Source of the DNA: Acidobacteriota bacterium
GTDB taxonomy: Bacteria; Acidobacteriota; Terriglobia; Bryobacterales; Bryobacteraceae
Reading direction: 5' to 3'
Length of the DNA stretch: 64,000 nt
Assembly: GCA_018268935.1 (NCBI GenBank)
Contig: JAFDVS010000038.1
Span: 49,110-113,109 of the forward strand
The notes below the pieces were generated by a model that was given only the letters and a program-made list of their open reading frames with translations, had not been told where the DNA came from and made no database searches. The translations under genes and the position numbers were made by a program. Each line of letters begins with the position of its first letter. Positions within the stretch are counted from its first letter, which is position 1. Positions 18,534 through 26,999 of this stretch are shown in pieces.

Positions 18534-19958
18534 ATGATAGAGCTTCTGCCACATATTGACCCGGTGCTGTTCGCGCGAGCGTTTCTAGGCTTTGAGCCCG
18601 ATGCAAGGCAACACGAATTGCTGCGGTCCGATGCACGGCGTTGCGTCGTTAATTGCACCAGACAGTGGGGCAAATCCACGGTAACAGCGGTGAAGTGTTT
18701 GTATCATGCGTTCTTTCATCCCGAGAGCCTGACTTTGGTGATCAGCCCCAGCGCCAGGCAAAGCGCTGAATTCATCCGCAAGACCGGGCGGTTCATGAAG
18801 CAACTAGGGATGCGGATCCGAGGCGATGGGGATAACGAGATCTCACTGATGTTGCCCAACGGGAGCCGGATTGTGGGATTGCCAAGCACGGAGGACCGGA
18901 TCCGCGGTTTCAGTTCCGTATCCCTGATGGTGATCGATGAGGCCTCGCGAGTAGATGACAGGTTATATCACGCGGTTCGGCCAATGCTAGCGGTGGGAGG
19001 AAGAGACGGGCGGGGCGGCGATCTGTGGCTGATGAGCACTCCGAACGGAAAGCTTGGATTCTTCTACGAAGTCTGGGCCAAAGGCGGGCCGGAGTGGACT
19101 CGGGTGCGAGTGCCGGCAACGGACTGCCCACGAATCTCGCGTGAGTTCCTGGCGGAAGAGCGCCGGGCCAACAGCGATCGGTTTTTCCGGCAGGAGTATC
19201 TGTGCGAGTTTTTGGATCGCGAAGACGGAGCGTTTCGGGACGACTGGATTGAGGATGCGTTGCGCGATGATGTTCCACCGTTGGGGCATCCCGAAACAAG
19301 AGTTCCGGGATGGACGGTGGACGAGAACTCGCGGCGCTTTTTTGTGGGACTTGATCTTGGCCAGCGCCAGGACTACACCGCGCTTGCCGTGATCGAACGG
19401 CACATGCTGCTATCCGACGCCGTGGATGCGGGAACGCGGAATCGTTTTGAGAAGATGCGTTACCGGTGCCGGTGTCTGCGCAGGCTGCCATTGGGAACGG
19501 GCTACATGGAAGTAGTGGACAAGGTGAAACAGCTGATGCATTCCCAGGAACTGGCGGGCCGGGCCTCTTTGGTGGTGGATGCCAGTGGTGTGGGATCGCC
19601 GGTGGTGGAGATGCTGCGGAAGACGGCCAATTGTGCGCTCGATCCGGTGACCATCACGTCGGGGCAGAACGTGAAGATGGATCACACGGGGTACAAGATG
19701 CCTCGGCGGGAGTTGATGTCGCAACTGGCGCTGATGCTGGAAAAACGCGAGTTGGAGATCTCGTCGCATGCCGGGGAGATCGATCACATTCGGAATGAAC
19801 TGCGGAATTTGCGCTTGAATTTCAACGCCAGGGGGCAGGAGAATTACGATCCGGACAAAGAATCGGTGCATGATGATCTGGTCATTGCCATGGCACTTGG
19901 ATTCTGGAAGGCGAAGAGATCGCAGCCTTCCATCTGGGGGATGCAGCGGATTTTTTAG
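18534..19958 (+). CDS. Orphan phage-type terminase large subunit
   Basis: 474 residues from ATG 18534 (AAGGAG about 10 nt upstream); the frame opens at 18357 but the leader is unrelated. The N-terminal ATPase has Walker A TRQWGKST (residues 42-49) and Walker B LMVIDE (D135, E136). The C-terminal RNase H-like nuclease carries its acidic residues in VGLDLGQ (D274), VVDASG (D349) and HDDLVIA (D447/D448). Both engines look intact. In phages this protein cuts and pumps DNA into the capsid, yet no portal, capsid, tail, integrase or lysis gene is nearby. It is therefore either a prophage relic under selection or a repurposed chromosomal gene. Confidence 0.88.
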   Translation: MIELLPHIDPVLFARAFLGFEPDARQHELLRSDARRCVVNCTRQWGKSTVTAVKCLYHAFFHPESLTLVISPSARQSAEFIRKTGRFMKQLGMRIRGDGDNEISLMLPNGSRIVGLPSTEDRIRGFSSVSLMVIDEASRVDDRLYHAVRPMLAVGGRDGRGGDLWLMSTPNGKLGFFYEVWAKGGPEWTRVRVPATDCPRISREFLAEERRANSDRFFRQEYLCEFLDREDGAFRDDWIEDALRDDVPPLGHPETRVPGWTVDENSRRFFVGLDLGQRQDYTALAVIERHMLLSDAVDAGTRNRFEKMRYRCRCLRRLPLGTGYMEVVDKVKQLMHSQELAGRASLVVDASGVGSPVVEMLRKTANCALDPVTITSGQNVKMDHTGYKMPRRELMSQLALMLEKRELEISSHAGEIDHIRNELRNLRLNFNARGQENYDPDKESVHDDLVIAMALGFWKAKRSQPSIWGMQRIF

Positions 19959-19970
19959 CGGCATCCCCCA
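19935..19970. terminator. 10-bp perfect inverted repeat at convergent gene ends
   Basis: TGGGGGATGC (19935-19944) pairs with GCATCCCCCA (19961-19970). The loop contains TTTTTTAG, including the terminase stop codon. It sits 13 nt from the stop of the convergent gene. There is no T tract after the stem, so it is a candidate bidirectional transcription barrier, not a textbook terminator. Confidence 0.5.
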
Positions 19971-19982
19971 TGGAGAGGGCAC

Positions 19983-21542
19983 CTAGCGGAAAGCGACGGT
20001 GCGCATCACGGAATCGCTGTAGCCGATCAGGCCGAGGTCAATTCCAGAGGCGGTGAACTGCTGACTCGGCTCGCCGTTGGTGACGGAGAAGTTGATCAGC
20101 GATTGCGGCTCGCGGGAAGGCGAAGCCGGAAGTTTGGAGAGCAGCAGGGATGGGATGGTGAGCGTGCCCTTGTCGGCGCGTTCGTTGCAAACAATGATAG
20201 CGGCGCCGGCGGGGCGGCCTTCCGTGGCGGACATGGCCATCACAGTGACCATGCGGTTGGGGTCGCCCGCTTCCCAGTCGATCTTCAGATCTTCGGCGCG
20301 TTGCACGCAGCGGAAATCCCCGCAATCGGCGCCGATGCGATCGGCATTAGTCCAACTGAGCGGGGCGGCGATCTTCACTTGGGCACTGAAGGAGCCGACG
20401 TCTTCGCCCCCATCTCCGGTCACCGTGTAAGTGCCGGGCTCAAAGAAGAGGCCACCCGGAATGGCTGGAACATTGGGCAAATCGATCACCATCTTTTCAC
20501 CGAAACGCCCCGCATAGCTGCCTTTCGATTCGCGCGACATGTCCTTGGCCCCGCCATTGCCGGTGACCGTGAGCTTAGGTCCGGCATCGAGGCTCGTATA
20601 GGGGACATCGGGCTGATCCTGTTCATAGGCCCGAACCAGCGTGCAGACTCCGGCGGTGGTGGATGAGGCGAAGGCGAACCCTTCGCTGACGTTCTGGCCG
20701 TTGTAGCGAAGAAAAGATGCACCACCCGCATCGGCGCGCATCTTGAACTGCTTCATCCCGATTTCCGTGCGCCCGAGCGTAATCGACCCGATGCGTGCTC
20801 CGTCTGTGACGAGTTGCTCATAGTTGGATGGGCGGGCCGAGTCGGGGCAAAGTGTGCCGCGAGAGCCAACCGGCAGGGAGGTGTAGTTGCTGACGAAACT
20901 TCCGGTCTTGATTGCAAGCGGAACAGCGCAACCCGCGGCGACTTCGGGCAGTTCGAATTCGATGTCGTCATAGCCATCGGGATAGGTGGTGACACCGGCG
21001 GCGGGAACGGTGCGTCCACCGATGATCACTTCGATGTTCGTGGGGTTCGGCAATGCGCCGATGCCAGTGGTGCGCACGCGCACGAGATCGCCGGTGACCG
21101 CCGGATTGTTGGGTGTAAAGGGCTCAAGGCCGGCATCGACAGCGACCGCGGCGCCAGTGCCAGTGCGGGAACGGGTGAGAATCCCAGGGGCGCTTTCCAA
21201 CATAATGATCGGAGCGCGAAGCTCCTTACCCGCAACATTCAGCACGACCCAGCCGGTACCCGTGGACGCAAACCGCGGAGCCATGATTTCAATCTGCTTC
21301 GATGAGACCGATTTGACCTCGGCATCGATGGCCGGGCCGCTGATTTCCAACTTCGCGCTGACCGGCTCCGCGAAATCCCGTCCCAACACAACAAATCGCG
21401 CTCCTTGCGCAACGCCGCCTCCGGGCACGCCGGTGGGCAGACGACTGGCTGCATTCATCGCCGGAACGCCCGGAATCAGTTGCGGCTCTTGACCGAGAGC
21501 CATTAGAGCGCCAAACAAAATTAGTGCAAATCGTAGTTGCAT
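19983..21542 (-). CDS. Secreted TIGR03437-like (Solibacter-type) protein
   Basis: 519 residues from ATG 21542, preceded by GGAGGAAGA and followed by a signal peptide (MQLRFALILFGALMALGQ). The first third has IPT/TIG-like segments: GARFVVLGRDF, then LESAPGILTRSRTGTG and TPNNPAVTGDLVRVRTTGIG. The second and third resemble the domain abundant in Candidatus Solibacter extracellular proteins, with the proline/glycine-rich sequence about a named fictional variable being replaced by a surface-type beta domain. The C-terminal half is unique and beta-rich, with several paired cysteines (GDFRCVQRAED and IIVCNERADKG). It is probably an extracellular or cell-surface adhesion-type protein. Confidence 0.75.
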   Translation of the reverse strand: MQLRFALILFGALMALGQEPQLIPGVPAMNAASRLPTGVPGGGVAQGARFVVLGRDFAEPVSAKLEISGPAIDAEVKSVSSKQIEIMAPRFASTGTGWVVLNVAGKELRAPIIMLESAPGILTRSRTGTGAAVAVDAGLEPFTPNNPAVTGDLVRVRTTGIGALPNPTNIEVIIGGRTVPAAGVTTYPDGYDDIEFELPEVAAGCAVPLAIKTGSFVSNYTSLPVGSRGTLCPDSARPSNYEQLVTDGARIGSITLGRTEIGMKQFKMRADAGGASFLRYNGQNVSEGFAFASSTTAGVCTLVRAYEQDQPDVPYTSLDAGPKLTVTGNGGAKDMSRESKGSYAGRFGEKMVIDLPNVPAIPGGLFFEPGTYTVTGDGGEDVGSFSAQVKIAAPLSWTNADRIGADCGDFRCVQRAEDLKIDWEAGDPNRMVTVMAMSATEGRPAGAAIIVCNERADKGTLTIPSLLLSKLPASPSREPQSLINFSVTNGEPSQQFTASGIDLGLIGYSDSVMRTVAFR

Positions 21543-21603
21543 TCTTCCTCCAAGACATTCACGCGTAACGCCGGCTGCTGAAAGCTCAAACCTCCTGCTC
21601 GGA

Positions 21604-21609
21604 TATGCT
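21604..21609 (+). promoter_or_regulatory. TATGCT, -10-like hexamer 8 nt before the aminotransferase ATG
   Basis: The hexamer is followed by 8 nt and then ATG 21618, which would place the transcript start at or within 2 nt of the start codon. The short AAAAGGA next to the ATG is too close to act as a normal ribosome site. Confidence 0.45.
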
Positions 21610-21617
21610 GAAAAGGA

Positions 21618-22820
21618 ATGACCACTGCCTCCCTTGCCTCCTCTGCCCTGGCCGTGCCCCACTCTCGCATTCGCGAGTTGGCGGAACTGGCCATGCGGAT
21701 GGATCTCTCCGTTACCAATGACAGCGACAAGGTCCTGCGCTTGTACTTCGGCGAATCGAACGTGCCAACCCCGGAATTCATCAAGCGCGCGGCTCGGAAG
21801 GCCATGGCCGACGGGTTCACGTTCTACACCTCGAACGCGGGGCTGATGTCGACACGCGAAGCCCTGGCCCGCTACTACGCCGAGTTACAGGGCGTGACCC
21901 TGGACCCTTCCTCGCAGATCGTGGTGACAACAAGTGGCGTCCAGGCGTTGAACGTAGCGATTCGGTGCCTGCTCGATCCGGGCGATGAGGCCATCGTGCT
22001 GACTCCCGCATGGCCGAATGGATCGGCGATTGTGCAGATGGCGAATGCAGTGGTGAAGCAGATCCCGCAGCCGCTGGTTGGCGGTCGCTACACCATCGAC
22101 TTCGATGCGATCGAAGCGGCTATCACTCCGCGCACGAAGATGCTGCTGTACACGTCACCGTCGAATCCCCTGGGGTGGGTGGCGACGAATGAGGATCAGG
22201 ACAGGCTGCTGGAGATCAGCCGCAAGCATGGCTTGTGGCTGATGGCGGATGAGGTGTACGACCGGCTCTACTACGGCGGCGCGAAATTGGGAGAACCCGT
22301 GCCTTCGATCCTGCGCAAAACGACAAAGGACGACGCGGTTATCGTTGTGCAGTCCTTCTCGAAGACCTGGTGCATGACGGGGTGGCGTGTGGGCTGGCTG
22401 ATTTCACGCCCCGATCTCTGCGCGCGCGCAACCCAGTTGAACGAGTTCATCACATCGCATGCGCCAAGCTTTGCGCAACGGGCCGGCGAGACGGCTGTGC
22501 TTTGGGGAGAGAGCGCACTGAAGGAATTGCTGGCGCGGCTGAAGATGAATCGCGACTTCTGCTTAGCGGCGCTGCGCAAGATGCCCGGCCTCACCGTGCC
22601 GGAGCCACAAGGCGCTTTCTATCTGTTCCCGCGTGTGGAGGGGCTCGATGATTCCTTCGCCTTCTGCAAGCAACTGCTGCTGGACACGAAGCTCGGGCTT
22701 GCGCCTGGAGTGGCATTCGGTGCGGGAGGAGAGGGGTCCATCCGTATCTGCTACGCGGCGGAGTTGCCGATTCTGGAGCAAGCGATGATGCGGCTGGGAG
22801 ATTTCTTGCGGACTAGGTGA
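21618..22820 (+). CDS. PLP-dependent class I/II aminotransferase (aspartate aminotransferase-like)
   Basis: 400 residues, full length for fold-type I aminotransferases. The Schiff-base lysine is K249 in SFSKTWCMTGWRVGW; D211 in ADEVYD should contact the pyridine nitrogen, and PSNPLGWV (residues 181-188) is the conserved substrate/PLP loop. The sequence belongs to the Asp/aromatic aminotransferase superfamily; the exact amino donor cannot be told. It is monocistronic: divergent from the TIGR03437-like gene and followed by about 0.8 kb of gene-poor DNA. It is likely cytoplasmic. Confidence 0.9.
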   Translation: MTTASLASSALAVPHSRIRELAELAMRMDLSVTNDSDKVLRLYFGESNVPTPEFIKRAARKAMADGFTFYTSNAGLMSTREALARYYAELQGVTLDPSSQIVVTTSGVQALNVAIRCLLDPGDEAIVLTPAWPNGSAIVQMANAVVKQIPQPLVGGRYTIDFDAIEAAITPRTKMLLYTSPSNPLGWVATNEDQDRLLEISRKHGLWLMADEVYDRLYYGGAKLGEPVPSILRKTTKDDAVIVVQSFSKTWCMTGWRVGWLISRPDLCARATQLNEFITSHAPSFAQRAGETAVLWGESALKELLARLKMNRDFCLAALRKMPGLTVPEPQGAFYLFPRVEGLDDSFAFCKQLLLDTKLGLAPGVAFGAGGEGSIRICYAAELPILEQAMMRLGDFLRTR

Positions 22821-23611
22821 GACGCCAGTGATCCAAAGAGAGGTCTGAATCGTAGGAACAGGAAGTGGAGTGTTGCGGATGAACCGGCGCTGATCGCGGG
22901 TGATGCGTTGGGGCAGACGCAACCCTCCATTCTTCTGAGCGCCGAGGCGAAGAAAGCGGTTGGGAAGGTGAGGGAATGAAGCGCCGGAGTATGGAGCAAC
23001 TGCGGAAGGCTCTTGTGTCGAATCCGCGGTTTGTTGTGTTGCGCGCGGCAGGATTCGTGATCGGACAGAAGGCGGAGTAGATCTACCTCTCGTCAGTATG
23101 CAGGTCAGGGAAGAGCGTCCTAATCCCGCCGTGGACAACTCGCCGAACGGGCTTTGCGGAATTACCGCCATGTCAGGATTCCACCTATGTCCGATAAGAG
23201 GTTGACCTACTTGAACAAGGGGAAGAGAGCAGGCGGCCAAGCCGGTGGGCAGCGCCACAATCCTGAGCACCAGGGGCGAGCCATCAGAACTTCGGGGGGA
23301 TACGTAAAGCGCGCAATGCTCGACCCCAGCTGCTCCGTACCCTTCGAGTTTCCCCAGCCCCTTGTGCAGCGCCGCGGTCAGGTCTTCGAAGGAGCCGGCC
23401 ATTGCTGCTGATCTTGATTCGCACACTTATGAATGGGGCAGGGAAGTCGAAATGATCGAGATATACATGCCTGTCTCTCCCCGCTTTGCCAAAGCAACTG
23501 CCGCCACGTGAGCCATCACTTCTAACATGGCCCTTCAGAGAAGCCCCGTCATCTGATAGGGTGTAATCTCCGGGAAGTACGGAAGGTTTGTTTGGGAATA
23601 CCTAGGGAACC
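22821..23611. other. Gene-poor stretch before the restriction-modification gene
   Basis: About 790 nt without a convincing gene. Short frames exist, for example about 34 codons ending at 23081 and overlapping frames of 80-100 codons on both strands around 23150-23420, but none has a recognisable family, a good start or consistent codon use. It may be decayed DNA left by the arrival of the neighbouring restriction-modification gene. No tRNA-like attachment site was seen. Confidence 0.5.
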
Positions 23612-26467
23612 ATGCGCCTGAGTTGGAACGAAATTCGTATACGTGCCGCTCGCTTTGCAGAAGAGTGGAAAGCCGCCTACTATGAACGCGGCCAGAGCCA
23701 AACCTTCTACAACGAGTTTTTTGATGTTTTTGGTGTCACCCGCCGCCGCGTTGCAAGCTTCGAGGAACCTGTCAAGAAGCTCGGTAAGGAACGAGGGTTC
23801 ATCGACCTGTTCTGGAAGGGGCTTCTTCTTGTCGAGCACAAAAGCGCTGGAAGGGATCTTATCCGTGCGAAAGAACAGGCGCTCGACTACTTCCCGGGCC
23901 TCAAGGAGCACGAACTGCCTCGCTATGTTATGGTTTCAGACTTTCAGACATTTGAGCTTTACGATCTGGAAGAGAGCACAGAACTTCGGTTCGCGTTACA
24001 TCAGCTCCCGGATTACGTAGAAGCCTTCGGGTTCATTCTTGGCGTCCAGAAGCGCACATTCCGTGATCAAAATCCCGTTAACATCGAAGCATCTGAACTA
24101 TTGGGGAAGCTGCACGATGCTTTGAAAGATTCAGGTTATCAAGGCCACGATTTGGAGCGGTTCCTTGTCCGTCTGCTTTTTTGTCTCTTTGCTGATGACA
24201 CAAGAATTTTCGAACCGCGCGATATTTTCCTGTCCCTGATAACCGACAGGACAAAGCCTGATGGCAGCGACACTGGCCTTTGGATCAGTCAGCTCTTTGA
24301 CATTCTGAATACGCCCGTCGAACAGCGCCAGAAAGGGTTGGACGAAGACCTGGCGCAATTCCCATACGTAAATGGCGATCTCTTTATGGAGCGTCTCCGC
24401 ATCCCTTCTTTCAACGCGGCCATGCGTTCCCTTTTGATCGATGCGTGCGAATTTAACTGGGACGCTATATCTCCGGCAATCTTCGGTTCACTGTTTCAGT
24501 CCGTCATGAATAGGAGAGAGCGGCGGGCTCAGGGCGCGCATTACACCACAGAAAGGAACATCCTTAAGGTCATCGAACCGCTTTTCATGGACGAGCTCCG
24601 CGCCGAGTTCCATTCTCTTGTGCAGAGGCGCGATAGTGGCCGCCGAAAGGCTCTTGAGGCATTTCATCAGAGGCTCTCAACGCTTCACTTCCTCGATCCC
24701 GCCTGCGGATGCGGGAATTTTCTCATCATTTCGTATCGGGAACTCCGCCAGCTAGAGATCGAGATACTAAAGGCCTTGCGGAAAGACATGCAGCTTCAAT
24801 TGGAGGCAACACTTCTCAGCAAGATCGATGTTGATCAGTTTTACGGCATCGAGATTGGAGAGTTTCCTTCGCGCATCGCTGAGGTTGCCATGTGGATGAT
24901 GGATCACATCATGAACAATCAGCTCTCGTTGGAGTTCGGAAAAAACTATGCCCGCATACCGCTCAAGAAGTCGCCGCACATTCACTCGGTTGATGCTCTG
25001 GAGATCGACTGGGCAACAATCCTTCCCCCCGTCCAATGTTCATATGTTCTTGGCAATCCACCTTTTGTCGGCGCGAAGTATCAAACCGACAAGCAGCGCG
25101 CCCAGGTCCGGAGGATTGCAAATCTAGGCGGCAGCGGAGGAACCCTCGACTATGTAACTGCATGGTTCATGAAAGCTGGAGAGTACCTTCAGGAATCAAA
25201 TGCCCACATCGGATTTGTTGCCACCAACTCTGTAACACAAGGAGAGCAGGTGGCCCAGCTCTGGCCTATCTTGTTCGACCGATATGGACTTGAGATCGGT
25301 TTTGCCCATCGTACCTTCGCCTGGGGCAGCGATGCCCGGGGCGTCGCCCATGTGCATGTCGTGATCATGGGACTGACGCTGCGCAAGCACGAAGCTGCTA
25401 CCAAGAGGCTTTTCAGCTACAACGACATCAACAGTGATCCGGTGGAAAGCACGCATAGCGCTCTTTCGCCCTATCTTTTCGATGCCGGCAAGCTTGCTAA
25501 CAAGCATCTAGTTATTGAGGAAACGTCTCGCTCCCTGTGCGGAGCTCCCAAAATGATCATTGGATCGAAGCCCATTGATGGTGGTTATCTGATCTTCGAC
25601 GATGAGGAGAAGGATGCGTTTCTTTTGAGGGAGCCTGGCGCTCGAAAGTATATGCATCCTTTTATAGGCGGCGTCGAGTACCTCCAAGGTCGAGGCCGAT
25701 GGATTCTCGCGCTACAGACGGCATCACCGGCAGAGCTGCGCGCCATGCCAGGGGTTATGGAGCGGTTGCGATGGGTTAGGGAGTACCGGTCAGGGGAACG
25801 CGCAGCTAGAAAGAAGGTCGATGATGCCGAGGCGGAGATCAAGGTGCCCGGCATCTCTGCTAGAGCCCTGGCGGAGACGCCCACTCAATTTCACGTAACG
25901 GTAATACCGTCCGCGCCGTTTCTTGCAGTGCCGGAGAACAGCTCGGAGAACCGAGAATACCTGCCCATAGGCTGGTTGGAACCGCCAATCATTCCGAGCA
26001 ACAAGCTTCGTTTCATTAAAGATGGGGATCTATGGCATTTTGGTGTGCTCACGTCGCGGATCCACATGGTGTGGCTTCGGTATGTGGGCGGCCGGATCAA
26101 GAGCGACTTTCAATATTCGATAGGGATCGTCTATAACACGTTCCCCTGGCCCGAGGCAACGCCAGCTCAGCACGAAAGAATATGCGCCCTTGCGCGAGCG
26201 GTTCTTGACGCACGCAAACAGAATACAGGTTCCACACTCGCCGATCTCTACCATTCAGATGTAATGCCAGTTCAGCTTCGGAGGGCACACCGGGCCTTGG
26301 ACGACGCCGTTGACAAGCTCTACAGATCCGCTGCATTTACTTCAGATCGTGAGAGGGCAGAACATCTTTTCGGTCTATACGAGAAGATGGTTACTCCGTT
26401 GATGGCAGCCGTGTCTAGGTCGGGACGCCGATCCAGAAACAACCGCAGTCCTGCCGATGCCCGGTGA
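23612..26467 (+). CDS. MmeI-like (Type IIL) single-polypeptide restriction-modification enzyme
   Basis: 951 residues. The N-terminus holds a nuclease motif, D65-x9-E75-x-K77 (IDLFWKGLLLVEHK), matching the D-x9-ExK site of MmeI enzymes. A helical spacer follows, then an N6-adenine methyltransferase with motif I LDPACGCGNF (361-370) and motif IV NPPF (482-485). The C-terminal ~350 residues are the target-recognition and helical domains. Such enzymes cut about 20 bp from an asymmetric site and protect the host by methylating one strand, so no separate methylase is needed and none is seen. The ribosome site is AGGGAA before the ATG. Codon use appears more AT-rich than the neighbours, consistent with transfer. 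Confidence 0.88.
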   Translation: MRLSWNEIRIRAARFAEEWKAAYYERGQSQTFYNEFFDVFGVTRRRVASFEEPVKKLGKERGFIDLFWKGLLLVEHKSAGRDLIRAKEQALDYFPGLKEHELPRYVMVSDFQTFELYDLEESTELRFALHQLPDYVEAFGFILGVQKRTFRDQNPVNIEASELLGKLHDALKDSGYQGHDLERFLVRLLFCLFADDTRIFEPRDIFLSLITDRTKPDGSDTGLWISQLFDILNTPVEQRQKGLDEDLAQFPYVNGDLFMERLRIPSFNAAMRSLLIDACEFNWDAISPAIFGSLFQSVMNRRERRAQGAHYTTERNILKVIEPLFMDELRAEFHSLVQRRDSGRRKALEAFHQRLSTLHFLDPACGCGNFLIISYRELRQLEIEILKALRKDMQLQLEATLLSKIDVDQFYGIEIGEFPSRIAEVAMWMMDHIMNNQLSLEFGKNYARIPLKKSPHIHSVDALEIDWATILPPVQCSYVLGNPPFVGAKYQTDKQRAQVRRIANLGGSGGTLDYVTAWFMKAGEYLQESNAHIGFVATNSVTQGEQVAQLWPILFDRYGLEIGFAHRTFAWGSDARGVAHVHVVIMGLTLRKHEAATKRLFSYNDINSDPVESTHSALSPYLFDAGKLANKHLVIEETSRSLCGAPKMIIGSKPIDGGYLIFDDEEKDAFLLREPGARKYMHPFIGGVEYLQGRGRWILALQTASPAELRAMPGVMERLRWVREYRSGERAARKKVDDAEAEIKVPGISARALAETPTQFHVTVIPSAPFLAVPENSSENREYLPIGWLEPPIIPSNKLRFIKDGDLWHFGVLTSRIHMVWLRYVGGRIKSDFQYSIGIVYNTFPWPEATPAQHERICALARAVLDARKQNTGSTLADLYHSDVMPVQLRRAHRALDDAVDKLYRSAAFTSDRERAEHLFGLYEKMVTPLMAAVSRSGRRSRNNRSPADAR

Positions 26468-26528
26468 AGCAAAACCTGACATGCAAGGCCAGTTGCTGGA
26501 TAACTTTCACGAGCGGCATCCGGGGGCG

Positions 26529-26678
26529 TCACCACAGTTGGCCGGGCGCGATAGGAACAGGTGCAGGGTAAGAGTAGCCGTGGTTCATCATGATCGGTTC
26601 GGTTTGCGCCATCAGCCGGATTGAAAACAACAAACCAGCGAGAAGGCGAGATCCAGCGTAAGAAGAATAGCGATTCAT
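26529..26678 (-). pseudogene. 5' remnant of a secreted TIGR03437-type protein
   Basis: From ATG 26678 the frame gives a signal peptide (SRLLAGLLFSIRLMAQT) and then SYPAPVPIAPGQLW before a TGA. In acidobacterial secreted proteins this element normally reads APGQLVTLF; here one extra base converts CTG-GTG-ACG into CTG-TGG-TGA, and the sequence beyond has lost similarity within a few codons. This is therefore the first ~49 codons of a gene whose body is gone, probably deleted when the restriction-modification island entered. Confidence 0.55.
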
Positions 26679-26947
26679 CACTTTTTACAGATTTCGAATC
26701 TCAGCTCCAGGGTACGCCTGTAATCGGATTCCATCAACCTTTTTCCGTAATTGCCTCCATTCGGTAGCCACACACCTCGCGAAGAAAACGGAGAAGTCGG
26801 GACCCTGAACGCCTACGTTTGGCACACAACGTGCACCTAAACGTGCGGGTTATGAATTCCAGCCGCAACAAGTCCTGCAAAACCAACCAGTTTGCGAGCA
26901 CGCAATGCGGCGGCAGGGGTATATGCCCCACCTCTTCCCCCGATCTG

Positions 26948-26964
26948 GCGGGATCGACTCCCGC
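26948..26964 (+). promoter_or_regulatory. Small hairpin in the likely PFOR leader
   Basis: GCGGGA (26948-26953), 5-nt loop, TCCCGC (26959-26964); a perfect 6-bp stem ending 35 nt before the PFOR ATG. It could affect mRNA stability or initiation; no known riboswitch class is evident. Confidence 0.3.
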
Positions 26965-26999
26965 AAGTGAGCACCATCAGCAAGAAGGCGAAAGAAGAC

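Larger units (their letters stand above)
26468..26999. other. Non-coding stretch between the restriction enzyme and PFOR
   Basis: Contains the broken minus-strand gene fragment at 26529-26678 and, near the PFOR start, a small hairpin at 26948-26964. The remaining 270 nt upstream of PFOR should carry the promoter of the energy-conversion block, but no clear promoter pair stood out. Confidence 0.45.

Noticed and set aside
22563..23426. 287-codon minus-strand frame and 85-codon plus-strand frame (23154-23411) in the gene-poor stretch
   Set aside because: The minus frame runs into the aminotransferase gene, neither product resembles a known family, and starts lack ribosome sites; kept only as an unexplained region.
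26892..26999. Upstream extension of the PFOR start to 26892
   Set aside because: The extra 36 residues are not PFOR-like and include the small hairpin; ATG 27000 begins the conserved N-terminus.
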